64,000 bases of DNA, taken from Hysterangium stoloniferum (Eukaryota > Basidiomycota > Agaricomycetes > Hysterangiales > Hysterangiaceae). The stretch's first letter is position 1. Each line of letters starts with the position of its first letter. The position numbers and the translations under genes are program-made. The DNA is taken from NCBI GenBank assembly GCA_015178975.1, contig WHVD01000005.1, forward strand, positions 1 through 64,000, written 5' to 3'. The notes beneath the pieces were generated by a model. That model worked only from the letters and a program-made list of their open reading frames with translations. It did no database searches and was not told the origin of the DNA. This document shows positions 31,077 to 41,586 of the stretch, in pieces.

Positions 31077-31442
31077 TTAAATAAATAAATCTTTACCTGT
31101 ATTGTAATGCGCAAGAGATGTGATGTATTCCCTTGCACGATGCTCTCTCGCTATCTGAAGTTTACTATACTTGGGCATAGACCCACTCGATGATACATGC
31201 ACTGTCACAACATGGAGACTCCCATCGTCACTTGCACTTGCAAAACAATGCGCACCCTCAAGCATACATACCGGTGTCACACGTGTATGATGCTGCGAAT
31301 ACGACTGTCGCGGCTTACTAGTCACATTCCTTTCCAATCTCGCAGTATCTCAGACCTTCACGGTCGTATCATCTGAACACGTCACAAAGAACGCATGGTC
31401 TGGCGCGACAGCGATGCCATTGACCGTTGCTAAAGACGTGTA
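31077..31442 (-). pseudogene. vps15: VPS15 WD40 exon
   Basis: Minus-strand reading: ATVNGIAVAPDHAFFVTCSDDTTVKVWDT (31435-31350), LERNVTSKPRQSYSQHHTRVTPVCMLEGAHCFASASDDGSLHVVTVHVSSSGSMPKYSKLQIAREHR (31345-31140) and EYITSLAHYNT. A stop interrupts the 'T-RLERNV' junction. The 5' side is cut by the LTR fragment at 31443-31692. Confidence 0.88.
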
Positions 31443-31692
31443 AATATCTCAGCGTAAAACGTTCCCTGTATTATACTATACTTAGAGACGTTTTGAATAC
31501 TAAATACATGTAATAATTCCACTTCAGAATGAGGCAATAATCACAGTACTTACTCTCAGCGTAAAACGTTCGGTGAATCAGAGAGGCTTCTGATCGACGG
31601 TAGAACCATATCGTCCTCCCCTCCCCCAATCCCCATCCGCGAAAGGGATGGGGCTTCCAACAAGCTAGTCTAGTCACGTTAGCCTTCACCGA
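31443..31692 (-). mobile_element. Copia-LTR-like fragment inserted in VPS15
   Basis: The minus strand matches the copia LTR of the palindrome (blocks CGAACGTTTTACGCTGAGAGTAAGT, here mentioned only by its ends cgaacg..gtaagt, and tatttagta-tcaaaacgtctcta). It separates two WD40-coding pieces of VPS15. A GC-rich left part (ccccaatccccatccgcg) is not in the other copies. A clean target duplication was not found. Confidence 0.65.
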
Positions 31693-32200
31693 GCCCACCG
31701 CCACCGGCGCTTCTAGTAGTGAGTGCTCCCCATGTGCAGGTCGAGCCTCGTTCGCGATGAGGAACCATCAATAGTGCTGGACATCATGGAATCGGAGGGG
31801 CTTGCAGGTCTATTTTCAGAAGGGTCGGGCGCCGGCGGCGGCATGATACTGCTGGGGCGCACGGATGACATAGAGGCGGTATGCTCGCGACCGCCGTGGA
31901 TAGTGAGGGAAGACGATCCATTTATGATGGCTAGTCTACGTCGTAAATCATCAAAGTGGTTCGTGTGCTCGAGGCTACCCACACGAGGTAGGCGTGGACT
32001 TTTGTACAATCCGTCACGTCCATGGCTATCGAGTGTTGACCGCCGTGACGATCCCTCTTTGGTGGAAACTTCGGAGGGCCTCCTCGCGATGAATATAGTT
32101 TGTGGGACAACGCTGAGCTTCTGGAGCTCGACGCCAGACGTCGTTTGCGCCATTGCTTCTGGTTCTGGTTCTTTCGACCGTGTAGCAAACCTAGATCATG
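31693..32200 (-). pseudogene. vps15: VPS15 linker exon (Ser-rich, between HEAT and WD40)
   Basis: It reads TTSGVELQKLSVVPQTIFIARRP...STLDSHGRDG, then DLRRRLAIINGSSSL and MPPPAPDPSE. The low-complexity region between the HEAT and WD40 parts of fungal VPS15 has this look; the opening 'GVELQKLxVVPQTIF' is conserved. It ends in stops next to the LTR fragment. Confidence 0.75.
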
Positions 32201-32359
32201 TCAGTCTCATATGTCGACCAGTTTCCTTGATATATCTCACCTTGATAGCACATTGGAAAGTTTAACGATATAGTCACGAGGTGCTAAAATTTTGATCTCG
32301 TCAGTAGAAGTCATCCTAAGCTTTTGAAGCTTGGAGATATTGGCTTCATCCCTGTATTA

Positions 32360-32715
32360 TCATTCAGAAATATAACAAATAGAATAACTGGTCACATACT
32401 CTTTTGTCCGGTTTGCAGCTGTACGAGTAGCTCCTGACTTTATATTGCATATCAAAGTCTTCCTGGGTGTCTCAGCCTTCGGAACGGTCTTGCCTTTTGA
32501 GCTTTGAGCTTTCCAGAAAATAGTTTGATCGGCTTTCATCCCCCAAAGCACTGCCGCATCGAACACTCGGCGTGAAAGTTGTATGAAAGAAGGATATACT
32601 ATACACCAGACATCTGTTGAGGGCAATCTCTTCTTTCCTCCTGCAATAAATGGGGAGGCGCCTATATTTCTTTGAATGTTATTTGTATTCAACAAAATAC
32701 TACCAGGACACACCT
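32360..32715 (-). pseudogene. vps15: VPS15 HEAT-repeat C-terminal exon
   Basis: It encodes GASPFIAGGKKRLPSTDVWCIVYPSF and RRVFDAAVLWGMKADQTIFWKAQSSKGK. In intact VPS15 this is AAAFIAAAAK.LP..DVWCI.YP and RQIFDAAV.WAMKADQT.FWKA. About 20 residues between the two pieces are deleted (LSRRVF joins directly). Confidence 0.88.
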
Positions 32716-33590
32716 TCTCTGATCCATATATTCAAATGATAAAGGAAGCCCAAAGTAGCACTCATGAGTTCCCACAGACGCATTCTTTGGAAAAGACCCA
32801 GATCACAAAGACTTGTCAACGAAGTGAGAACACGAGCGACAACAGTTTCTTCATCGTCTTCAAAGAACAGCACTTGTCAATAAAAGACACTACGGAGGAA
32901 AATTGTTTTACCAGACAAGGCTTGGATCATCAATGGAAATAAGCTTTGACTGCCAACACACGCCGCAACATCGACAATCGTCTCGAAAAATGCATATCGC
33001 AGAAGCCAATCTCGATCATTGAGATATGTGATCATGTGCCCGAGCAATACATCATTCGTCTTCTGCCGTCCAAGGAAAACACAGAGCGAAGAGACGTTAT
33101 GTAGTACGGTGCGTTTCACGAGACTATCAAGAACGAAAGTAATAAGTCTTGAATGAATGATTACAGGTCTTGTAGACTGGCAGATAAAGACGCATCTGAG
33201 CATCAAAAAGGACAGAAATACTATTTCTCTCACCTCGTGAAGTGCATCGTCATATTCGTCCGTATGAGCCGGTTTGAGTGTCCCCTGAGCCTTCATCGCC
33301 TGGCCAATTTCTAAATACCGTACGTTCGTATCGGACAACGGTGCAACGCATTGGGCCAGAGTACATCGAACGAAAGAATCGGGGTCTTTATACAGGTGTC
33401 GAATGTTTGGGAAAATATACTCGGGAAAAATAGAAGCGTTGGGGGGAGTAATCCTTTGACGAGAATTAGCTAATAGGATCATGAGGACACAAAACCTAGA
33501 TAATAAATTAATAATGCCCATACCACTTTCATTAATGTTCGCAAGCCCGCATTTCCAACAATATCACAGAGCAGACAGAAACATCATTTG
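32716..33590 (-). pseudogene. vps15: VPS15 HEAT-repeat exons
   Basis: Pieces in order: GNAGLRTLMKV (33570-33535), ITPPNASIFPEYIFPNIRHLYKDPDSFVRCTLAQCVAPLSDTNVRYLE (33465-33325), LVKRTVLHNVSSLCVFLGRQKTNDVLLGHMITYLNDRDWLLRYAFFETIVDVAACVG (33130-32965), and, in another frame, FFEDDEETVVARVLTSLTSLCDLGLFQRMRLWELMSATLGFLYHLNIWI (32865-32725). Introns remain recognisable (for example 33240 downwards, gtgagagaaata...). The N-terminal pseudokinase domain is absent; the sequence becomes a dispersed repeat at about 33600. Confidence 0.9.
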
Positions 33591-33642
33591 AACCACACTT
33601 GTTTAAAGGATTGTAGCGGGTGGCAGTCAATAACATGGTCAT

Positions 33643-33757
33643 GTGATTGAACCGCGTATCATGCTCTAGCTTTACTTACTCTCATTTCCTTCCTTGAACT
33701 GTCTCTTACAACTTTCTTTCTTACCACCATGTCAACTCAATATGACTCAAGTTAATT
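33643..33757 (+). repeat. 115-bp dispersed direct repeat, copy 1
   Basis: Runs gtgattgaaccgcgtatcat...gactcaagttaatt and is about 95% identical to 36709-36823 in the same orientation. It lies at the point where VPS15 similarity ends. It might be the end of a mobile element whose other end is the second copy, or a solo repeat. Confidence 0.9.
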
Positions 33758-34519
33758 CCGGGGGTTTCAGGCCGGGCCTTGCCAATCACTACCATTGACC
33801 GCCACCCGGACAGCTCTCAATGCCCCAAATTAATGAGCTTGACGTTCTGTGAGTGCATGCATCAGATTAATATTTGAAATATTGTTTCAAATCTGCTGTT
33901 TTTCTAGACGTATCCTTCTGTAGCAATATCCACCAACTCGTCATTTCTCTTCATTCCACCACTCGTCCATTTTGGATGTATGATGGGGACATCTTAGTAT
34001 TGTAGGTGAATAATGAAATTATAAACCAAGCTCTCGTCTTCATTATTGATATTAACCGGCATGTAGTGATCTCCTGCCATGTCTTGTGGTGTCTGCAGGC
34101 TGCAAGTCTTAACGTGAGTTCATGGTTTGCCAATATATCCCTAGCGAAGTGCTTGGTATCTTTACACCGTTGGTAAGGGACCCATTTGATTTTTCACGCT
34201 CTATTGACTGTTTAAATTCCGGACATTAATCTTGTACTTTGGCATAACTATGTCAAACGCTGAATTGCATACACATAGGCGCCCATGTGTCGACTTCCGT
34301 TGTCTACAATATGTTGAGGGTTGAATGTGATACCGGAAAAGGGTGCGGGTGTGACTAGCGGCATTTTAAGTGATGGGTCTTTGTCTGTGTCACCGCTGTT
34401 AGAGCTGTTGATCGTAGTTTGAAGGGTGTGGTGTGAACAAGATGATTTGCGACGGTACGGTCATTCATGATGTCCATATATGTGCTACTATCTTATCTTA
34501 CTTTATTCAAGGTTTGCGG
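33758..34519. other. No gene recognised
   Basis: No convincing ORF, repeat or RNA gene seen on either strand. Confidence 0.4.
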
Positions 34520-35060
34520 TTATAGGCGATGAGATCGATTAGGTCAAACATCATGGTGGAAGTAAACATAAATAAGGTACTTACATCCTCTCTAGCTCCC
34601 CGCCTACCCATGTTGATCCCACATCGACCACTCAACATTCGGTGCTCTAGCCATACCCATTCAAGAACTTATTATTACAATTCCCTAAATCACGACGAAT
34701 CTTATTCAATTTCCGGCCTCCAAGCAGTCATGGAGTCTATAAATTCGCCGGATCCTGTGTTGGGGTGTCCTCCCTGATAGTACCGGTTGGTCACTTCACA
34801 TTGCTTGGGCTCCATATCCAGCGTCTTGTTAATACGTATCATAAGCTCACGAACGCTATCTTCCACAATGTCGCTGGCAAAGGCTAAAAGAGTGTATCTG
34901 GGTGCTAAATATTCAACATTCAGCCAATTCCTTGGACCAACGAGGACTGCTTACCACGGGATGAATCGTCGTGGTAATAGCATCCTCATTGTTAATGAAG
35001 ACGTCCGATGCTGTCACAAAGGAATAGATCCCTTTACACGGATCTAAATCATGCGAGTAT
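34520..35060 (-). pseudogene. Fragment of an unidentified multi-exon gene
   Basis: Minus strand: ASDVFINNEDAITTTIHP (about 35010-34957), an intron-like gap ending in ttgaatatttag (about 34906), then PRYTLLAFASDIVEDSVRELMIRINKTLDMEPKQCEVTNRYYQGGHPNTGSGEFIDSMTAWRPEIE to about 34705, where a stop occurs. The composition is that of a real globular protein with no low complexity, and splice signals are good. I do not recognise the family. Upstream and downstream exons are not seen. Confidence 0.5.
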
Positions 35061-36399
35061 AATATCGCACTGGGTCATAAACAACAGACAGGAATCAGCC
35101 GGTAGGATCCCATAGTCTGTACATTTCACTTGGCATAATCACCCACAGAACTCCCTCGTCACATGCCTGTGTTGTTTCATTGTATATATCTACTCATACA
35201 ACGATGTCGGTTAACTACATAGAAGTTCCTTTTTGATGAAAGTGGATGCGAACTGGTTCTAGAAGACAGGCGCTTAAAGACATAAAGTTATAGTTTTCCA
35301 TCAAGTGTTCAAATCCACATTGTGCAGACATGCTTTCCTTCGTCTAGACTGACGGGCGTTTTCGGCTATTAATTCATTTCAGTTCTCTGGTGACTGGTAT
35401 ATGAATGAACAAACGGTTTTCCGGGCCTTTCCGGGGTGAATGTTCACTTCGTTTCTATTTAAGTACGGAGCGTATTTCCCGGGTATAATGAATAGAGCAG
35501 TTTTTTGCATGGAAAGATGGAGCAGATGGGTTATTCATATTCTCCTGGATTATGGCATGGATTCAAACCGTCTGCAACAGGCTCCTCGAAGGCTCGTTTG
35601 AATCCATGGATTCGCTGCATCTTCTTGTGTTAATTTTGTTTTTATTGTTCGCCGAGATGTTGTGTCTTCCTCCTTGGGAGATGGGTGCCATAGCCGTAAG
35701 GATATTGTTTTCTGTACTGCGGGTGCTTTTTCCTAGTATAAAACTTTATCATCTGTTCTCTAGTCTGTCACCCTCTTGTCTCTCACTGGCATTAACTTGA
35801 CGTTGAAGTTTGGTGATTCAGAATAAACTATTGGTCATTCAAATCTACATATCAACAACAGCTGTAACTACGTTCAGCGCTTCGGAATATCTTTGTCTTG
35901 CCAATAATCATACCATAACTCCAAGGATAAGCTTCCTCCAGCAAAAAACAGGATAAGTCGAAGAAGGGACTATTTCGTGAATCTATTCCTCTGCCAAGCC
36001 TCCGTGCGAGTGCAAGTCGGTTGCGTCATAGGCTTGACATAGAGCCTCTGGTTAATGCGCCGCATTATATACTTCAGAACGCGGTCTTCCAGCCCATCGC
36101 TGACAGAAAACAGGAAGGCCTATCTGGAATGCTCATTATTAATAAGGACCTCCTGAAAAGGGGCAGATTGTATGCTATTGGCTTCTTTGTTTATCTCCAT
36201 TAAGATCCGACCCATGCAGAGTTTAATTTATGTCATATGCATAAAATGGTGAGAGTTCAAATTTGTGATAGATTATGGTGTTAAACAAGTTTCAACATGA
36301 AAGGTGTCTATGCGACTGTCATGTCTCCATGTTGAGGAACAAATATAACCACATATGCATCAGCATTGACTTTTTCGGAACTAGGCAAACAACAGTGGC
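35061..36399. other. No gene recognised; one 82-codon hydrophobic ORF
   Basis: A plus-strand ORF (35552-35800) has a hydrophobic middle (LLVLILFLLFAEMLCL) but no similarity and no context; it is probably fortuitous. A TATA-like tgtataaaacttt follows at about 35736. Nothing else is supported. Confidence 0.35.
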
Positions 36400-36545
36400 A
36401 CAAGCACAAAATAGCGCAATCAGTGATTATGCATATTTATCTTTGAGAAGTAAAACCTATCATATATATTTAGTACTTAAAACATCTTTAGGTATTGTAT
36501 AATTAAGTGAATGTTTAACCGCTGAGATACTTAAAACGTCTTTAG
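36400..36545 (+). mobile_element. Copia-LTR fragment
   Basis: Shares with the palindrome copia LTR the string tatttagtacttaaa-catctttaggtattgtata (quoted ends only) and gctgagatacttaaa. It is a third dispersed copy, opposite in orientation to the one inserted in VPS15. Confidence 0.7.
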
Positions 36546-36708
36546 TCCTTCATGGACGTTTGGCCCCCATTGCTTCATGGGAGTTCTCATCGTAGAGTTA
36601 CCCCAGGAGGGTACTGATGTCTGTGTCTCGCGGCTCTAAACTGCACCGAACGTCATTGAGAATGGCTTTGTTGGCTGCATGGAGCGATGATGCCTGCACC
36701 GTACCGAC

Positions 36709-36823
36709 GTGATTGAACCGCGTATCATGCTCTAGCATTACTTACTCTCATTTCCTTCCTTGAATTGTCTCTTACAACTTTCTTTCTTACCACCATGTTA
36801 ACTCGATATGACTCAAGTTAATT
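36709..36823 (+). repeat. 115-bp dispersed direct repeat, copy 2
   Basis: See copy 1 at 33643-33757. The two copies bound 3.1 kb. Confidence 0.9.
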
Positions 36824-37857
36824 GCCATACCACTTCAGTATTCTCTCCAACTGAACCAGGCCCAGTGGCCATGACATTTAGGATGAATTATTAGATGTTT
36901 TTTCAACCCCCATTTAGCATTTCTGAAGTCTGTCATTTGCTTATCACTTACTTTATATAGAATGAACTTGATGATCCCTGCTCCCTCCGATGAGATCCCA
37001 TAAGGACCTACCTTACCCGCACCTACTGCTTCAAAAAGGACCTACCCCAAGAAGGGAAAAATGATGGAACCGTCAAAGGTAATTACTGTTGTTTTAAGGA
37101 TTCTATTTCTTTCATTAGTTTACCCTCTCTTCTAGAAAACAGATTAAACCTTTCTGTCAGTCTTTCCTCCTTTCTAGCTTGTACTTCTATGAAGTTATTG
37201 AAGAATGATTCAATCATCTTAAAACAGTGTGTGCTTGCATTGTGTAGTGACTACACTACCATCATAGGAGATTTGATTTTCAAAGAAATCATTTTTTTTA
37301 AATTTGCATTCATTTTGTCATTATCTAGGAGGATAACCAAAAAAATTAACAGTTATTTATCCACTCAAGTACATATATTTATATTGTTTGCTGTAGAATT
37401 AATATTTCATCAAATTCAATCCACCAGGTAACACTCTGGAGAATGGGAAAATATCAATATTTATGTTGCAATCTGATAAAAGGTAGTCAAACAATCATAT
37501 GTAGATTATTCTTTTACAATAAATTCCACAATGGTAGGCCAGAAGGTTCTTCTGGTTAAGTTTCTGAATAAAATAAAGTTAAATTATGCAAACTGTTTTG
37601 AAAGGGGTGTGCAGACTTTAGAAAATAAATTAAGACTTATTCTGAAGATTAAGTCTCAACCTAAATAATCTTGTTTGCCTCTTCTGCAGAAAAGTCAGAC
37701 ATAAGGTTTCTGAATGCACTCTTTCTGGGCAAACAGTTGTCACTAGGTTTTATCTGACCCTCCAAGTCTCTGTTTGCATCCTTTTTGAAAAAAAACAGGA
37801 TGGATCCCTTCTTGGCTCACTTCCTCTTTTTGTTGATTTCTGAGGTCTCAATGTGTT
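36824..37857. other. AT-rich, no gene recognised
   Basis: A short plus-strand reading (MIPAPSDEIP, then GPTLPAPTASKRTYPKKGKMMEPSK, about 36970-37080) ends at a good 5' splice-like site (gtaattac) and could be an exon of something unknown. The rest looks non-coding. Confidence 0.3.
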
Positions 37858-37965
37858 ATGACTGGAATTCCCGCCGGACTCCAGGCACTAACTTATATGC
37901 ACCCGCACCCTATACACACCAATTGTCAGTTTACCAGAATTCCTGCTGGACTCCGTATGTGTGAA
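37858..37965 (-). mobile_element. End fragment of LTR family B
   Basis: Plus strand begins TGTTATGACTGGAATTCCCG, the reverse complement of the family-B right end, and continues with ggactccaggcactaactta as in the copy at 49353. It is cut off at about 37965 by the gypsy LTR, which therefore inserted into or next to it. Confidence 0.75.
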
Positions 37966-38590
37966 GAGTGGTAGAAGTTCTAACCGTTCTATATACGAAG
38001 AATATCGACCGTTGAAGTACAATACCACTATGTATTGACTGTCTAAGTCTAATACGGACCGAACGTGTATTGACTATGTAGTTCAATACGGTAGAGAGAA
38101 ATAGCTATCTAAAGTAAGGTAGATAGCTAGAACGAATAAGCAGAATCGACTGGTTAAGTATGATTCTGGATAACTGCTCGAGTGCAAGTAGAGTAGTTAG
38201 AGAGTCGAAGGATAGAGTAGCGTGGATGTAGTCCACGCGAGTTGAGATAGGGATTGAGTTTCGACTGATACAGTTCGAAACTCAGTTTGAATGAGTAGCT
38301 AAAGCCCGTCTGTGACGGTCGAGACGATACACCAATCACAACTTACAGGACACTAACGGGTGTCTGGGTAAGTCGTGGTTGCGGTGTAAAAAGTGTCTGA
38401 GTTCTAAACTACCGGTGCTAGAATACATAAGTCTGGCGTGTGTGCACCCACAAGAGTCGATGTACTGCATACATAGGTCATTGAACTAATTATAGGTATA
38501 ATGAAAGAGAGAAAATAGAAATAATAAAGGAAATATAGTAAGAGCACATCCGACTATATTTCCTGAGTGTATTTCACCATACCTCTCACA
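37966..38590 (-). mobile_element. 3' LTR of Ty3/gypsy chromovirus
   Basis: About 620 bp immediately downstream (minus sense) of the last ORF of the gypsy element. Family members: 150-850 and its mirror, and a degenerate copy at 44330-44600. Its precise ends cannot be fixed because the 5' LTR is missing. Confidence 0.7.
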
Positions 38591-38592
38591 GT

Positions 38593-41086
38593 GCCCCCCA
38601 GGTCGAAGAGCTATGTCAAAGAAGATGTCGAAGGACACTTGGAACTCCTCCCCATGCGTCCTGCGATGAACCCCCAAGGTGTAGGATAGCGTTGCCCCAG
38701 GCGAGACGCTTGGCACGAAAGGAAAGAGCGATGTCCTCCCGCCTCGAAGCGTCATTGGCAGATGTCAACCCATCCAGTTTTTGGATTGACGAGACCCAAT
38801 GACCGTAGGCCTTCTGGCGCGTTCGAATTATGGCACAAATGCGATCCGCGGAAGTGTCAGTTATACAGGCAAGGAGAGGGGGTCGAGGGTGTAGTGATGG
38901 TGGGGTAGGAGTGATGAGCAGTGTGGAGCTCATGTCTCCCCCAGAGGGGATTCCTCTCGAAGTGTCCGAATCCGGCAACAGTTGCTCCAACAAGTCAATG
39001 AGGTCCACTGCAGAGTGGGTTGGTGTGTGGTCAGGAAGAACACAAGAGGAGTTGACAAGTAAGGACCGAAACATGGAAAGTTCCACCCATTCTATATCCT
39101 CCACTAAACGCAGCTGTTCCTTAGGGTCATTGACGCATAAATAAAATGTGCTCATGCGGTCCGACAAAGTAAGAGACCCGCTATACCCCTGGATATGCCC
39201 TTTAAGAAGGGGCTGCCGCAGGGTTGGTCCCAGTCGCGTTAATGTGCGTCCCACAGTGAAGATGTCAGAGGGGTAATTAATAGACACGTGCATCCAACTT
39301 GACTGGAAGGGACAGGAGGGGCCAGCTGTATCCTCAGAATGGACAGGAGAGGACGGCTGCGGCGGGGGCTGCGAATGGGGTGGGTTGAGGGGGGGTCCAT
39401 GACAAGGGGCTCGTCGGCTTGAGTTCTTCGTTTCCCTTTTGCTTTTTCGCTTAAGGGGGAGGCTCCTCGAAGGCTTCCATTGCCGGGGGGGGTTCCTTGG
39501 AGATGTCTATGGCTGAGAGAGGCGCTTCGAGGACTTCCTCCATAGGCGTTGCGAGAACTTCCGGGATAGGGTGATCAACATCCATTAATGTATCGTTAGG
39601 ATGCTGAATGGGACTTCCCAGAGAAATGCAAGGGGAGTAGGGAGAGGCGGGCGGTGGACTCTGCGGTGTCAAGGAAGTGAGGGGAATGTTAGACACCGCA
39701 GGGGCCAAAGGCGTCGAAGTAGAGTGGGAGGCGACAAGGGTCGGGTGATGTGCGGAGGGGTGAGATTGGCTGCGGTGCTGGAGGAGGCTTGGGTATGGAT
39801 GAGGACGGTGATATAAGACAATGTCCTGCGAAGGGGAGGGGTAGTGGTATAGGGGGAAGAGAAGGCAGCTCGGAGGATGGTACAAGACTTCCCGGTAGCT
39901 CCGAAAAGGGTGTAAAGTGCTGTAATGTAGGTACGGAAGAGACCGGCGGAGGTGGAGGGAGATGAGAGGAAGTGGATGGGATTGCAGAGTCTGCTGGACA
40001 ATACCCTCTCCAAACTCTGATGGAAGTTGGTAGCTTTCATCGTTGGTTAGGATCACTCGTGAAGAAGTGAATGTTGTCAGGGAGTAGGAAACCTTCATGG
40101 CAGTCAGCACTGAGGTACTTGCTGTTGTAGGCGGGGTAGCGAGACTGGTCGTCCTCCGAGTGAGATGAAAGATCACCGGGCCCCATCCGGTGGGTCCGTT
40201 CCTGAGGTCCACGGTGTGAAGGGGGTCTGGGAGGTAATGCAACTCCATCTCCATGTCGCAATGCAATGCTTTGTAACTTGATCCTTCGTACCTTGTCCCA
40301 ATCATAGAAGGTGACCCCATCTTTTCCTTTCCTACTTTTCTGGCCTACACTCCGAACACATGGCGTGCCCCCGTCGCTGCAATCCGTTTCAGCGAAATCC
40401 GTCCATTTATGACCTGAAGGGGGAGTGATGATTGAAGGATTATCGTGCCCTTCCATTTTCCTCCATTTCTGCCGTGTCCGCCTTGAAGGGACATTATCCC
40501 TAGCCCCCATCCTCCGTTGTCCTTCCAAGTACTCCTCTCTCCTCTTCTGTTTAAGCGTTTTCAATTCCTCCTGAACCTGTGCGGAGAAGGCCTCAGACTG
40601 CTGTTTCTTTCTGATCTCCTCTTCGGTAGAAGGGAAAATACTACGAGAAGGTGGTGGGGTTTCGCTCCATGTTCCCGAGGGAGCCCCCCAAGTATTAGAG
40701 GACCATGGTGCAGCTTTTGAAATGGAGTCCGTCTGCGTAGGATTCGTGGACAATGAAGTCTCCTCCACGTGCTTGACAGTTTCTGTTCAAGGTGATGGGG
40801 CAGAAGGAACTGTAGTTTGAGGTCAAGGTATTCTTTTAAAATTGGGAAATTGGGGTCTGGGAAGAGGAGCGTATGGAGTAAAGGCGGTTCCGTTCCCCGA
40901 GTTGGTGGACGTTCTCGCGATGTCACCCTGTGCAGCAGAGGGTATTGGCAAAGGTGTTCCAGAATTATTCGTGGAGTGCTCGACTTGTTCAGTGCGAGAC
41001 GGTGTGGTAGAGGTATTAATGGGTTGAGGTCGTGGTATTCTTTTGAAGTTGGGGAACTTGGGTTTGGGTTGTTGCTCCTGCGACAT
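38593..41086 (-). pseudogene. Extra 3' ORF of the gypsy element (env position)
   Basis: It starts ATG at 41086, 86 bp after the pol stop, and runs to the LTR. It begins MSQEQQPKPKFPNFKRIP with the block PxPKFPNFKRIP repeated after about 70 residues, has a charged coiled-coil-like part (STEEEIRKKQQSEAFSAQVQEELKTLKQKRREEYLEGQ, 40640-40530), a Pro/Ser/His-rich middle and a C-terminal part (38616-39293) with YPSDIFTVGRTLTRLG, FYLCVNDPKEQ and RAKRLAWGNAILHLGGSSQDAWG. Two in-frame stops and at least two shifts make it a pseudogene here. There is no signal peptide or membrane helix, so it is not a typical envelope. The conserved tail recurs in the palindrome arms. Function unknown. Confidence 0.65.
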
Positions 41087-41171
41087 AGTGTACTGATTAG
41101 AGAGGTTGACATGGAGGGAAGAGATAGGGGGAATAAAATTTTCTTTAGTGAATTTACGTATTTTATATTAA

Positions 41172-41586
41172 TTTCAAGCTCCGCTCGGCTATTGAAGTGA
41201 AAGGCTGAGGGGGAAGAAAGTAGGGGGAGGGGTAGAGCTAGAAACAGATAAACAGTGTTGTCGTCGTAAGGATGTGAAATGATCATTAAATTCGATAATA
41301 GTCTTGTAAGCTCTAAGAAGAGCGGGAGCGTTATGAAGGTCATTGCCGTTTAACCAAGTGTCCTCCTCCGGTCCATATCCTTTCCATCGAACTTGGAAAA
41401 GGAGTCGATTGCGATGCTTTTTGTGCCCTACTATAGCTTCTACTTCGTACTCCTCATCGTTACGATTGAGTTCTCGAGGGTTCTCGAGTAGCTCCCTCGA
41501 TCCGAATTCCTTAGGGGAGAGGTGGTATTTTTAAGATGGTCTCGATTAATCACTGGATGTAATTGATATTCCGAGGGGATGCAGAG
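41172..41586 (-). pseudogene. Gypsy pol C-terminus: chromodomain
   Basis: Downstream of integrase (minus sense), frames give EVEAIVGHKKHRNRLLFQVRWKGYGPEEDTWLNGNDL, a classical chromodomain (aromatic cage-type WKGY, DTW), followed by a short tail ending IAERSLKLI-stop at 41172. It is reached through an in-frame TGA at 41587 and a frameshift. Chromodomains target chromovirus integration to methylated-histone chromatin; their presence places this element in the chromoviruses. Confidence 0.85.

Noticed and set aside
35300..35325. B-box-like gttcaaatcc as a tRNA or SINE promoter
   Set aside because: No A box at proper distance and no cloverleaf.
35552..35800. Hydrophobic 82-codon ORF as a small membrane protein
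   Set aside because: No conserved context, no similarity, and such ORFs are expected by chance in T-rich sequence.
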